Assembly: GCA_021796315.1 (NCBI GenBank)
Contig: JAJYOH010000006.1
Span: 1-37,481, forward strand
Length of the DNA stretch: 37,481 nucleotides
Direction of reading: 5' to 3'
From: Chloroflexota bacterium
GTDB taxonomy: Bacteria > Chloroflexota > Anaerolineae > Anaerolineales > Villigracilaceae
Both the position numbers and the translations under genes were made by a program. Numbering within the stretch: the stretch's first letter is position 1; every line of letters begins with the position of its first letter. Positions 25,254 to 33,712 of this stretch are shown in pieces. The notes beneath the pieces are model-generated. The model had not been told where the DNA came from, did not search any database, and was given only the letters and a program-made list of their open reading frames with translations.

Positions 25254-26171
25254 GTGGATCTCTCGAAGCACGCATTCTTTGAGGGAAAAATCGTCCCGCT
25301 TGCGGACGCAAAAATCAGCATTGCCACGCATGGCTTTTTGTATGGCACAGCCGTATTCGGCGGCATGAGGGCTTACTGGAACGAAGAGAGGAAACGTCTC
25401 TTCGTTTTTCGTGCTCATGACCATTACAGGCGTTTGCTTCATTCGGCAAAGATGATGGCAATGCAATCAATTTACGATGAAGAGAGTTTGATCCAGATCA
25501 CGCTCGATTTATTGCGCACCGATCACTGGCAGCAGGATGTTTATTTCCGCCCATCGTTCTACAAAGCGGACCTCGGCATCGGCGTGCGCCTGCACGATCT
25601 GAAGGATGAGTTTTGCATCTTCGTGATCCCATTCGAAAAATATGTAAAGAACGACACCAACGCGCATGTGACGATTTCATCGTGGCGGCGCATCGACGAC
25701 AACATGATCCCCGCGCGCGGAAAAGTTTCGGGCGCGTACGCCAACTCGGCGCTGATCAAAACCGATGCCAATCGCGCCGGGTTCGACGAGGCGCTGGTGC
25801 TCGATCAGAACGGTCATCTCTCCGAAGGTTCGGCCATGAATATTTTCATGCTGCGCGATGGAAAGTTGATCACGCCGCCGGTGACGGATAACATTCTGGA
25901 AGGCATCACGCGCCGTTCGATCATCGAACTGGCTCGCAACGAGCTCGGACTTGAAGTGGTGGAGCGCTCGATTGACCGCACCGAGGCATTTATCTGCGAG
26001 GAACTTTTTATGACCGGCACCGCAGCGCAGGTTGTGGCCGTTACGAAAATCGACAACCGCCCCGTCGGCGTTGGAACGATGGGACCGATCACGACGAAAC
26101 TGCGCCAGATGTTCGACGATGTGGTGCGCGGAAAGAATCCGAAATACGAAAGTTGGAACTTGGCCATATAA
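25254..26171 (+). CDS. ilvE: branched-chain amino acid aminotransferase (class IV)
   Basis: 305 residues, a PLP-dependent fold-type IV transaminase. It exchanges amino groups between Leu/Ile/Val and 2-oxoglutarate, the last step of their synthesis. Features: ATHGFLYGTAVFGGMRAY at the substrate face, the PLP lysine Lys157 in ARGKVSGAYANS, the cofactor Glu region LSEGSAMNIF, and the phosphate-binding ILEGITRRSI and TGTAAQVVAV. Length and motifs fit IlvE; D-amino-acid or aminodeoxychorismate relatives are less likely. The start is GTG 25254 with GGAGG at 25243-25247. No other ilv or leu genes are nearby. A strong terminator follows. Confidence 0.92.
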   Translation: MDLSKHAFFEGKIVPLADAKISIATHGFLYGTAVFGGMRAYWNEERKRLFVFRAHDHYRRLLHSAKMMAMQSIYDEESLIQITLDLLRTDHWQQDVYFRPSFYKADLGIGVRLHDLKDEFCIFVIPFEKYVKNDTNAHVTISSWRRIDDNMIPARGKVSGAYANSALIKTDANRAGFDEALVLDQNGHLSEGSAMNIFMLRDGKLITPPVTDNILEGITRRSIIELARNELGLEVVERSIDRTEAFICEELFMTGTAAQVVAVTKIDNRPVGVGTMGPITTKLRQMFDDVVRGKNPKYESWNLAI

Positions 26172-26182
26172 CTTAAAGAATG

Positions 26183-26210
26183 AAAAGCTCGCCGTAAACG
26201 GCGAGCTTTT
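26183..26210. terminator. bidirectional rho-independent terminator
   Basis: AAAAGCTCGCCG pairs perfectly with CGGCGAGCTTTT across a TAAA loop, with T-rich sequence on both sides. It separates ilvE from the convergent gene ending at 26222. Confidence 0.9.
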
Positions 26211-26221
26211 TGTTTTTATAT

Positions 26222-26953
26222 CTAAGGATTTTTCTTGAAGCGCACCATAACCAGATTCTTATTACAGTCACTGGAAGTGTTGATATAAAGATTATCTGAA
26301 AGCGGCAGGCCGGCCTGGTCAAGCAATTGGAGATAAAGTGTCTTGGTGGTCGTTTGGGGAGTATCTCCAAGTTTGAACTCAAAACCTGAGGGGCCATAAG
26401 GAATTTGAGCAGTATTACTTACAGTGAGCCTGCTGATCGGCGTTCCATTCAAAGTACCATTGATACGAATGACCATTCCAATGATGGGGCTGTTATTGGT
26501 ATCAACCACGGTTCCAGCGACACCAAACCAGCCGCACCCCGCATCGGGATAATAGGTTGTGCTGGCAATATTTTTAAACGAACTGCTGAATGGCGCCTTC
26601 GGAGTGCTGGTCGGAAGCGGTGTTTTGGTCGGCGGTACAAGCAGCACCGGCGTGATGGACGGCTCCAAAGTGATCAACGGAGCAAGCGTGGATGTGGGCG
26701 TTGTGACAGCTATTGTTGCCGTCCAGGTCGCCTCTGGTTGAATCGGAGTAATGGTCGCCGTTGGAAAGAGAAATGCAGTTGGCGGAGGCGGAAGCGGATT
26801 CAAGGGCGTGTTCGGATTGGCGAAGATCAACGCAAAATAACCGCCAATACATAAAGTGATGATCAATACCAGAATGGACAGCATATCCCACAAACTAAAT
26901 TGTGAGCCAGCTCGCCTGGCAGGTTGTTGATCTTTGAAATCGAAATTATCCAT
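26222..26953 (-). CDS. membrane-anchored protein with Thr/Pro linker, unknown
   Basis: 243 residues. A short cytoplasmic N-terminus is followed by one membrane segment (about 22-46, MLSILVLIITLCIGGYFALI), a Pro/Thr-rich extracytoplasmic linker (47-125) and a compact C-terminal domain (about 135-243). That domain starts GCGWFGVAGTVVDTNNSPI, the look of a carboxypeptidase-regulatory or Ig-like beta sandwich, and ends in LVMVRFKK with a possible disulphide (DCNKN with GCGW). No enzyme motif is seen. It lies 14 bases after the PpiC-type lipoprotein gene and has its own GGAG site, so both are likely on one mRNA and act at the cell surface. Confidence 0.65.
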   Translation of the reverse strand: MDNFDFKDQQPARRAGSQFSLWDMLSILVLIITLCIGGYFALIFANPNTPLNPLPPPPTAFLFPTATITPIQPEATWTATIAVTTPTSTLAPLITLEPSITPVLLVPPTKTPLPTSTPKAPFSSSFKNIASTTYYPDAGCGWFGVAGTVVDTNNSPIIGMVIRINGTLNGTPISRLTVSNTAQIPYGPSGFEFKLGDTPQTTTKTLYLQLLDQAGLPLSDNLYINTSSDCNKNLVMVRFKKNP

Positions 26954-26967
26954 CTGTTACTCCAAAA

Positions 26968-27867
26968 CTAGGGCGCCATGACAACAGACGCCTTTGTGCG
27001 CTGTTGCGCCACCCAGTCTTTCAAAGCCTGTTCCTGTTGAGAAAGATACGCATCTGGCGAAAGAGGATGCTGCGGGTCGCGCTCGAGCACCTTGATAATG
27101 TGAAAGCCAACATCGGTTTGGATCACATCACTAAATTGACCTACCTGCAAACTGAAGGCAGCATCTTCTATCTTGGAGGAGAGCAGATAGCCTTTTGGAA
27201 ACCAGCCAAGATCTCCGTGTGTAGCCGGATCATATTGTAAAGCCAACTCGTTAAAATCCGCTCCGCCTTTCAATTGAGCAAGCGCCGAGTTCGCATCGTC
27301 TGCATTCAGGAACAAAATCTGTTGGGCATGAACCTGATCGGCGGTGGTGGGAACGGCGTTGACAATTTTGTCCCGCATCCAGGCCGCTTCGGCGGAACGC
27401 TTCAACGCCACGCGGAAGGCGGCATCCGTGTAACCGTGGCCAGACTCCCAGGCCGACAATTTGTCCGCGCCGCCCAGTTGAGTGACCAGCGCATCCACGC
27501 GGGACTGTAAAGCGGATTCCGACAAATCGAAGCCTGCGGCCTTTGCACCTTGTGCCAGCAAAACCTGAGCGATCAAATCTTCGATGACGGCCTTGCTTGC
27601 ATCTGTATCGCTGACAGTTTTTCCGAGAGCGGACTGCGCAGATTTATATCTCTCCAATTCCGCTTTGAATTCGGTAACTGTGACCCCTTCCCCATTGACG
27701 GTGACAGCCATCGGTTCGGGAGTGGCAGTTGGAGGCACGGGCGTGGAAGTCGGCCCGATAGGTGTAGGCGTGGCCCTGGTCCCAAATAAAGAACCGCAGG
27801 CAGAAAGGCCCAGGGCCAGGATCAAAGTCAATTGAATCAGAATTGTACGGGGGCTGTGAGAAAACAT
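26968..27867 (-). CDS. PpiC/SurA-type peptidyl-prolyl isomerase lipoprotein
   Basis: 299 residues. The lipoprotein signal ends at ALGLSACGS (Cys24), followed by a Thr/Pro linker (30-52). A SurA/PrsA-like helical chaperone region (55-165) and a parvulin domain (about 168-262) follow; the latter shows QILFLNADDANSALAQLK, the core GDLGWFPKG, and DVGFHIIKVLER. It should help fold exported proteins outside the membrane. The frame extends upstream to 28014, inside the groEL region, but ATG 27867 starts directly with a signal peptide and has TATAAT seven bases before it. The membrane-anchored gene follows downstream. Confidence 0.88.
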   Translation of the reverse strand: MFSHSPRTILIQLTLILALGLSACGSLFGTRATPTPIGPTSTPVPPTATPEPMAVTVNGEGVTVTEFKAELERYKSAQSALGKTVSDTDASKAVIEDLIAQVLLAQGAKAAGFDLSESALQSRVDALVTQLGGADKLSAWESGHGYTDAAFRVALKRSAEAAWMRDKIVNAVPTTADQVHAQQILFLNADDANSALAQLKGGADFNELALQYDPATHGDLGWFPKGYLLSSKIEDAAFSLQVGQFSDVIQTDVGFHIIKVLERDPQHPLSPDAYLSQQEQALKDWVAQQRTKASVVMAP

Positions 27868-27874
27868 CGTCCAG

Positions 27875-27880
27875 ATTATA
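27875..27880 (-). promoter_or_regulatory. extended -10 box of a probable leaderless gene
   Basis: Minus strand TGG-TATAAT, the full TGn extended -10 consensus, seven bases before ATG 27867. It lies just past the groEL terminator. Confidence 0.6.
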
Positions 27881-27891
27881 CCAATTAAAAA

Positions 27892-27924
27892 TTGCAGGGG
27901 CACAGTATCGCTGTGCCCCTGCAA
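27892..27924 (-). terminator. groEL terminator, perfect 14-bp stem
   Basis: Arms 27892-27905 and 27911-27924 (TTGCAGGGGCACAG) around a five-base loop. On the minus strand the stem is followed by TTTTTAATT. The GCAGGGGCACAG arm is typical of dispersed bacterial palindromes. Confidence 0.88.
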
Positions 27925-27940
27925 AGAAACGCAGGTTGAA

Positions 27941-29587
27941 CTAGTAATCCATGCCGCCGGGCGGCATCTGAGGAGCGGGCTTGTCCTTCTCAGGGAGGTC
28001 TGTGATGAGAACATCCGTGGTCAGGATCATGGCCGCGATGGAGGCCGCGTTCTCGAGTGCGCCGCGCACAACCTTGACCGGGTCAATGACGCCATCCTTG
28101 ATCATGTCGGTATATTCATTGGTGAGAACGTTGTAGCCGATATTCTTGTTCTTCTCTTCGGCTGATTTGCGGCGGACGGTGTCAATGATGACTGAGCCAT
28201 CCTGGCCGGCATTGGAAGCGAGTTTGCGAATGGGGGACTCGAGCGCCTTCTTGACGATGTTGATGCCGACGCGGATCTCTTCGTCTTCGGTAATCTTCAC
28301 CATCTTGTCGAGTTTGTTCGAAGCATTGATGAGGGAAATCTCACCGCCGGGGACGATGCCTTCCTCGACAGCCGCGCGGGCTGCGGAAAGTGCGTCTTCG
28401 ACACGATGTTTCTTTTCCTTCATCTCGGTTTCGGTGGCCGCACCAACGCGGATGATGGCAACACCACCGCTTAACTTGGCGAGACGTTCCTGAAGTTTTT
28501 CCTTGTCGTAATCGCTGGTGCTCTTTTCGATCTCGACACGGATTTCCTTGATGCGGGCATCAATATCGCTCTTCTTGCCCTTGCCGTTGATAATAGTGGT
28601 ATTTTCCTTGTCGGAGACGACTTTCTCAGCGCGGCCAAGATCGGCAACAGTGGCGGTTTCGAGCTTGCGGCCCATCTCTTCCGAAATAACGGTGCCGCCA
28701 GTGAGGGTGGCAATATCCTGCAGCATGGCCTTGCGGCGATCACCGAAACCAGGGGCCTTGACAGCCAACACGTTGAGCATACCGCGCAATTTGTTCAGTG
28801 CGAGCGTGGCGAGGGCCTCGCCGTCAATATCTTCAGCGATGATGACGATATCGCGCTTGCCAAGCTGCACAAGTTTCTCCAATAACGGGACGATATCCTG
28901 TGCGGCGGAAATCTTCTTCTCGTTGATCAGAACATAAGCATCCGAAATGACGGCTTCCATCTTATCGGCGCTGGTGATGAAGTAGGCCGAAAGATAGCCA
29001 CGATCAAACTGCATACCTTCGACGAATTCAGTTTCATCCGCCATTGACTTTGACTCTTCAACGGTGATGACGCCATCCTTACCGACTTTATCCATCACAT
29101 CTGCGATCAGATCACCGACATGAGTATCCGCAGCCGAGTTGGTGGCAACCGAAGCGATCTCTTCGCGGGTGTCGATCTTGACCGCCATCTTACGCAGTTC
29201 CTCCACGACAGATTCGGCAGCCTGTTGAATGCCATGCTTGACCAACATCGGATTGTAACCAGCTTCAAGGGCCTTGAGGCCTTCGTTGACAATAGCGTGC
29301 GCGAGCACGGTCGAAGTGGTTGTGCCGTCACCGGCGATATCATTGGTCTTGGTAGCAGCTTCCTTGAGAAGCTGGGCGCCCATGTTCTCAAACGGATCTT
29401 CGAGTTCGATTTCTTTTGCAACTGAAACGCCGTCATGCGTAACGGTCGGGGAACCAAATTTGCGATCCACGGCTACGTTGCGGCCCTTCGGTCCGAGCGT
29501 TGCGCCGACCGCGTTTGCGACAACGTTCATGCCGTTCTTCAGCTTACGGCGCGCTTCTTCAGAAAATACAAGTTGTTTTGCTGACAT
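27941..29587 (-). CDS. groEL: chaperonin GroEL
   Basis: 548 residues, full length. Sixty-kDa chaperonin that encloses unfolded proteins in an ATP-driven double ring with GroES. Features: [15 protein letters not shown] and [11 protein letters not shown] (ATP binding), [13 protein letters not shown], and the family signature [14 protein letters not shown]. The usual GGM tail is reduced to PPGGMDY. ATG 29587 has AAGGAG about nine bases upstream. It follows groES by 14 bases and shares the CIRCE-controlled promoter. Confidence 0.98.
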   Translation of the reverse strand: MSAKQLVFSEEARRKLKNGMNVVANAVGATLGPKGRNVAVDRKFGSPTVTHDGVSVAKEIELEDPFENMGAQLLKEAATKTNDIAGDGTTTSTVLAHAIVNEGLKALEAGYNPMLVKHGIQQAAESVVEELRKMAVKIDTREEIASVATNSAADTHVGDLIADVMDKVGKDGVITVEESKSMADETEFVEGMQFDRGYLSAYFITSADKMEAVISDAYVLINEKKISAAQDIVPLLEKLVQLGKRDIVIIAEDIDGEALATLALNKLRGMLNVLAVKAPGFGDRRKAMLQDIATLTGGTVISEEMGRKLETATVADLGRAEKVVSDKENTTIINGKGKKSDIDARIKEIRVEIEKSTSDYDKEKLQERLAKLSGGVAIIRVGAATETEMKEKKHRVEDALSAARAAVEEGIVPGGEISLINASNKLDKMVKITEDEEIRVGINIVKKALESPIRKLASNAGQDGSVIIDTVRRKSAEEKNKNIGYNVLTNEYTDMIKDGVIDPVKVVRGALENAASIAAMILTTDVLITDLPEKDKPAPQMPPGGMDY

Positions 29588-29601
29588 GGTTTAATATCTC
29601 C

Positions 29602-29904
29602 TTAGCCTTCGACCACGGCCAAAATGTCGCTTTCGCGCATGATGAGCAATTTCTTGCCATCCATCTTGATCTCGGTGCCGGAATACTTGGCGAACAACAC
29701 CTTATCGCCGACTTTCAGATCCATGGGAACGCGTTCACCTTTATCATCGCGATCACCGGGACCCGCCGCAAGGATCTTACCTTCCTGCGGTTTCTCTTTG
29801 GCGGTTTCGGGCAGGATGATTCCACCAGCGGTCATCTCTTCCTGTTCGATCGGTTCAACGATCACACGTCCGCCCAAAGGCTTGAGCTTGAGCTTGCTTG
29901 CCAT
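29602..29904 (-). CDS. groES: co-chaperonin GroES
   Basis: 100 residues, one GroES fold. It caps GroEL. Visible: [17 protein letters not shown] at the N-terminus, the mobile loop around [16 protein letters not shown], and [20 protein letters not shown]. The start ATG 29904 has a perfect AGGAGGT six bases upstream. It is the first gene of the groES-groEL operon. Confidence 0.97.
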   Translation of the reverse strand: MASKLKLKPLGGRVIVEPIEQEEMTAGGIILPETAKEKPQEGKILAAGPGDRDDKGERVPMDLKVGDKVLFAKYSGTEIKMDGKKLLIMRESDILAVVEG

Positions 29905-29946
29905 AACTTGACCTCCTAAAAAGTAATATTTTGGATAAGCACGAAA

Positions 29947-29973
29947 TTAGCACTCTCTTATCCTGAGTGCTAA
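29947..29973. promoter_or_regulatory. CIRCE operator (HrcA binding site)
   Basis: TTAGCACTC-N9-GAGTGCTAA, a perfect match to the consensus, 43 bases before the groES ATG and covering the predicted transcription start. HrcA repressor binds it and releases on heat shock. hrcA itself is not in this window. Confidence 0.97.
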
Positions 29974-29977
29974 TCGT

Positions 29978-30006
29978 ATGATACCGAATTCATAAGTTCC
30001 CGTCAA
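29978..30006 (-). promoter_or_regulatory. promoter of groES-groEL
   Basis: Minus strand TTGACG (30006-30001), 17-base spacer, TATCAT (29983-29978). Transcription would start inside the CIRCE element. Confidence 0.85.
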
Positions 30007-30060
30007 GAGAGATGAAAAAACTCTAACAAAATTCTGACGAGAGGGAACAGATTTTAGTAA

Positions 30061-31551
30061 CTATGGAGTCGCGTACGGTGTAGCCGTCTCGAACAAATTT
30101 ATCTGCAGCGTGGATGTCGGCACCGCGCTTCCGGGCGTGACGGAGAGCGGCGTGCTCACAACAGGCGTTGCCAGCGCCGACGGCGAACACTCCTGCTGAG
30201 CGACTGCGATGTTCTTGGCAATATCTGGACGTGCGGCCAAAATGTTGCCGGCATTGGTTTCGATATTACGAATAATGCTTTGCGCCTCGGGACAATAAGT
30301 CGGGTCGCGCGGTCCAAGCGCCGCCAATACCGAGAAATAAACCTGGTAATAATCTATGCTGCTTGGCGAGAGCGGCAAAGCATTCACCGCTACGCTCACC
30401 TCCCCATTGGCAGGTTTACAGTCTCGTTCATAGCGGGCCTGGCAACCTTCCAGCGCAGTGCAGCCGCTGACGGCACACTTCAAGATCGGAATGGAACCTT
30501 CATAGTTACGATTCTTGAAGAAGATGATTCCCAATTGTCCATAAATATCGGCGCTATCAGGCTTGTAATCCAGAGCCTTCTGTGCATTGCGCGCCGCCGA
30601 GAAATATTCGCCTTCCTGTGAATAAGTCTTTGCAATGGAAAGATAAGGCGTAGGGTCTTTTACTTCAAGCTGTTGATTGATCTTGGCGGCATCGGCAAAA
30701 TACTCGAGGGATTTTTCAAACAATTGTTTCTGCGTATCTTCATTCAGACTTCCCAAACCAAGGCGGCGGTAATTCGCGCCTGCCTGTAAATATAAGAAGG
30801 TCATGTTAGGAGCGATGTCAATCGCTTTTTGGTATTCCTGGATCGCCTGGTTATATTGTCCGCCTGTTTCGAGCAGATAAGCATAGACACGATGCGCATC
30901 CATTGAAGATGGATCGCGATTAACCGCCTGTTGGATGATCGACTCAGCTTGCGTCCATTTTTGTTGATCGATGAGAATCTCAGCATAAAAAGCCATGGCT
31001 TGCGCATTGGTATTATCCAATCGCTGAGCTTGCAAAGCTTCACGCTCGGCCTCAGACAAATAATCCGAGGCTAAGTTTTCATCGGTTTGCGCCGGGGCAG
31101 TTGCGTTCCAGTCAAGGACAAAGGAGCGGATGGCATGAGCGGTGCTATCGTCAGGCGCGAGGGCAACGGCTTTATCGGCAGATGCGAGCGCGTCTTTTAA
31201 ACGGGCCAACTGCTCGGCGTCCGTGGTAAGGAGGCGGATGGAATACGTTTGAATGCGCGCCAACTTGGCCCAAAGGTCCGCGTTGTTTGGATCCACCTTG
31301 GTCCCTTCCTGATAGGCGGTGATGGCGGCATCCAGTTTACCGGCGCTGAAATCGGCATCGCCTTCAAGTGCATAAGATAAGGATGTGCGGGTGGGCTGAG
31401 GCGTTGGCGCAAAGGGAGATTTTATATCGCCTTGCTTCATCTGGAGGATCAACCAAACCCCGCCCAAGGCAAGGATGGCCCAAAAGAACATGCGATACAC
31501 GCTGGATTCATTCCGGCGCGAAAAAATCGGACGGCGAGGAGAAATGTTCAT
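30061..31551 (-). CDS. membrane-anchored TPR protein B
   Basis: 496 residues from ATG 31551, the start placed by the ATGA overlap with the upstream gene (the frame continues to 31650, inside it). One N-terminal membrane segment (about 20-38, MFFWAILALGGVWLILQM) is followed by a short linker and about eight tetratricopeptide repeats (60-370), for example AITAYQEGTKVDPNNADLWAKLARI. A cysteine-bearing stretch (LKCAVSGCTALEGCQARYERDC) and a Thr/Pro-rich C-terminal tail follow. It is clearly related to the gene before it and is likely exposed outside the membrane as a scaffold. The partner is unknown. Confidence 0.75.
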   Translation of the reverse strand: MNISPRRPIFSRRNESSVYRMFFWAILALGGVWLILQMKQGDIKSPFAPTPQPTRTSLSYALEGDADFSAGKLDAAITAYQEGTKVDPNNADLWAKLARIQTYSIRLLTTDAEQLARLKDALASADKAVALAPDDSTAHAIRSFVLDWNATAPAQTDENLASDYLSEAEREALQAQRLDNTNAQAMAFYAEILIDQQKWTQAESIIQQAVNRDPSSMDAHRVYAYLLETGGQYNQAIQEYQKAIDIAPNMTFLYLQAGANYRRLGLGSLNEDTQKQLFEKSLEYFADAAKINQQLEVKDPTPYLSIAKTYSQEGEYFSAARNAQKALDYKPDSADIYGQLGIIFFKNRNYEGSIPILKCAVSGCTALEGCQARYERDCKPANGEVSVAVNALPLSPSSIDYYQVYFSVLAALGPRDPTYCPEAQSIIRNIETNAGNILAARPDIAKNIAVAQQECSPSALATPVVSTPLSVTPGSAVPTSTLQINLFETATPYATP

Positions 31552-32834
31552 GGTGTGGAAGTCGCTACAGGCGTCCCGGTTGAAATAGCCTGCGTTGAGA
31601 TTGGAGCAGATTGCGTTGATGTGGGTGGCGATGTCAAATTTTGCTGGCAAATCTGAACGGCTGCCGCCGCATTATCTACAGCAAGTTGATTGGAAGGGAT
31701 ACGAGTATTAATCGTCTGGGCAATTTGCAGGGCATCGCCGCAACGATTGGACTTGGCAAGCACAAGTGCATAGGTGAAATAGATCTCTGCAACTGTTGCA
31801 GGAGAAGTAGGGACAAGCTGAATCGGGTCAACCTTCAGGCCGTCTTGTGTAGCGCCGCCATTGACCGCTAAATCAAATTCTTTTATCGCGTCGGGCCACA
31901 AATTATTGTGATAATACATCACGCCCAGATTGCCAATATATTTTGCATCAGCGGATTTGTTTTTGACAGCAGCTTCAGCGTACTGCATCGCTTTGGCAAA
32001 CTCGCCAACTCCTGCATACGTGCGCGAGATCAGAAAATTAGGCACCGGATCAGTTGGGTTTAAGGTGTTGGCGAGGGTATATTCTTCAATGGCCTTATCG
32101 TAAATTCCAAGGTATTGATAATTCCGCCCAACCGCCATATGCAAGTCAGCCAGATTGCCGTTGACCTGGATGGCGGCCTGATATTCCCGGATGGCTTCTT
32201 CATAATTAGCCGTATTCTCAAGGACGTAACCGCGAGCGCGGTGTGTTTCAAGGGTATCCGGCGCAAGCTGTTGTGCGATCTTTGATTCGTCAATCGCTTT
32301 TTGAACGGTATCGGGGCCTTCATCGATCAGGATCTCAGCATAATAAGCATGAGCCACTGCATTTTTATCATCAATGGCCAGCGCCTTTTTTATCGACGCT
32401 TCTCCCGCCAGGGGATCGCCTTCAAAATCCTGCGCCCATGCCAGCCGCGCATAAGCCATTGAATTATTCGGATTTAATAACAGTGCATTTTCAGCGCTCT
32501 TTTGAGCCTCCGCATAATCGCCATTAAAAACCTGCACACGCGCCAAATCGATATAGTAGGCCGGGTCTCTGGGATTGGCCGCTATCGCCTGCTGGTACGC
32601 CTGGATGGATTGTACAAGTTTGCCTTGAGCAAAAAGAGTCTCCGCGTCGGTGATAAAAGATTCCGGCGGACGCGTCGGCGTTGGTGTTGGCTCAAAAGGC
32701 GAAGGCGTACTGGGAATCACAAAACGGTCGAGATACAATCCTCCTGCAATTAACAGCACCAGCAAAATTATTCGGAACCAGTTCGGCCGCTGACGCCGAC
32801 GGTTCATACTCCACTTACTACCGCGCAAATACAT
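31548..32834 (-). CDS. membrane-anchored TPR protein A
   Basis: 428 residues. Basic N-terminus (NRRRQRPNW), one membrane segment (about 20-38), a Thr/Pro linker and about eight tetratricopeptide repeats (55-330), for example SIQAYQQAIAANPRDPAYYI and AIREYQAAIQVNGNLADLHM. It ends in a Cys-containing helix and a Ser/Thr/Pro tail. Its layout matches the next gene, pointing to tandem duplication. ATG 32834 is six bases after TAAGAT, so the transcript appears leaderless; ATG 32807 is a possible shorter start. The stop overlaps the next ATG (ATGA). Confidence 0.75.
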   Translation of the reverse strand: MYLRGSKWSMNRRRQRPNWFRIILLVLLIAGGLYLDRFVIPSTPSPFEPTPTPTRPPESFITDAETLFAQGKLVQSIQAYQQAIAANPRDPAYYIDLARVQVFNGDYAEAQKSAENALLLNPNNSMAYARLAWAQDFEGDPLAGEASIKKALAIDDKNAVAHAYYAEILIDEGPDTVQKAIDESKIAQQLAPDTLETHRARGYVLENTANYEEAIREYQAAIQVNGNLADLHMAVGRNYQYLGIYDKAIEEYTLANTLNPTDPVPNFLISRTYAGVGEFAKAMQYAEAAVKNKSADAKYIGNLGVMYYHNNLWPDAIKEFDLAVNGGATQDGLKVDPIQLVPTSPATVAEIYFTYALVLAKSNRCGDALQIAQTINTRIPSNQLAVDNAAAAVQICQQNLTSPPTSTQSAPISTQAISTGTPVATSTP

Positions 32835-32840
32835 GCAATC

Positions 32841-32870
32841 ATCTTACCATCCGAAACAAAACAGCGTCAA
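32841..32870 (-). promoter_or_regulatory. promoter of the TPR pair, leaderless
   Basis: Minus strand TTGACG (32870-32865), 18-base spacer, TAAGAT (32846-32841), then six bases and ATG 32834. This is the best-supported leaderless promoter here because both hexamers are clear. Confidence 0.7.
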
Positions 32871-32901
32871 GCGGGGTTCTTAAAATTCTCTCATGCTATG
32901 C

Positions 32902-32907
32902 TAAAAT
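32902..32907 (+). promoter_or_regulatory. extended -10 box of trmD, leaderless
   Basis: TGC-TAAAAT, then six bases (CATTTT), then ATG 32914. A partial -35 (TTAAAA, 32880-32885) is 16 bases upstream. Confidence 0.55.
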
Positions 32908-32913
32908 CATTTT

Positions 32914-33651
32914 ATGCAATTCGACGTTTTTACCCTCCTGCCTGAAGTTTTTCCGTCTTATTTGGATAGCAGCATTCTTCAACGTGCCCGGCAAAATGGA
33001 TTGATCGATGTGCGTGTCCACAACATCCGCGACTACGCTCACGATAAACATCACACCACGGATGACACGCCTTACGGCGGCGGAGGCGGGATGGTGATGA
33101 AACCGGAGCCAATGTTCGAGGCCGTCGAATCAATTCTCGGACGCGAGGCCGGATGCCCGGTTATTTTGCTGACGCCTCAGGGACGAGTCTTCTCACAAAC
33201 GGTGGCCGACGAATTGTCCCGCCACGAACGGATCGCGTTGATCTGCGGCCGTTATGAGGGCGTGGATGAACGCATCCGTTTACATCTTGCCACCGATGAA
33301 ATTTCAATCGGCGATTATGTTCTAACCGGCGGCGAACTGCCAGCGTTGATCATCATCGACGCGGTCTCGCGTTTATTGCCCGGCGTGCTCGGCGACCCAA
33401 CTGGCGCAGAAGATGATTCGCACGCGTCAGGTTTGTTGGAGTATCCGCATTACACGCGCCCGCCTGAATTCCAAGGCGAGAGCGTGCCCGATGTTTTATT
33501 ATCCGGCGATCATGCAAAGATCGAAAAGTGGCGGCGCGAACAATCTTTATTGAGGACACTCGAACGCAGACCAGATCTTTTAGAAAAGGCGGAATTAACC
33601 AAAGAAGATAAAAAGTTTTTGAAAGAGAAAGGTTATAACGTTGAAAGTTGA
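32914..33651 (+). CDS. trmD: tRNA (guanine-37-N1)-methyltransferase TrmD
   Basis: 245 residues. It methylates G37 next to the anticodon using S-adenosylmethionine, which prevents frameshifting. Features: [32 protein letters not shown], the trefoil-knot segments [22 protein letters not shown] and [19 protein letters not shown], and the C-terminal [20 protein letters not shown]. Normal rpsP-rimM-rplS neighbours are absent; it stands divergent from the TPR pair. The final residues VES and TGA fall in the intergenic repeat at 33640-33702. Confidence 0.96.
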   Translation: MQFDVFTLLPEVFPSYLDSSILQRARQNGLIDVRVHNIRDYAHDKHHTTDDTPYGGGGGMVMKPEPMFEAVESILGREAGCPVILLTPQGRVFSQTVADELSRHERIALICGRYEGVDERIRLHLATDEISIGDYVLTGGELPALIIIDAVSRLLPGVLGDPTGAEDDSHASGLLEYPHYTRPPEFQGESVPDVLLSGDHAKIEKWRREQSLLRTLERRPDLLEKAELTKEDKKFLKEKGYNVES

Positions 33652-33702
33652 AGGTTGAAAGTTTGTTCAGAAACCTTCAACCTTAAACCTGCAACTTTCA
33701 AC
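33640..33702. repeat. GTTGAAAGTT inverted repeat after trmD
   Basis: 33640-33656 (GTTGAAAGTTGAAGGTT) matches the reverse complement of 33686-33702 at 16 of 17 bases, with more of the same word between. It supplies the trmD stop and ends just before the ribosome-binding site of the MFS gene; it recalls 24442-24482. Confidence 0.6.
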
Positions 33703-33712
33703 CAGGAGAATC

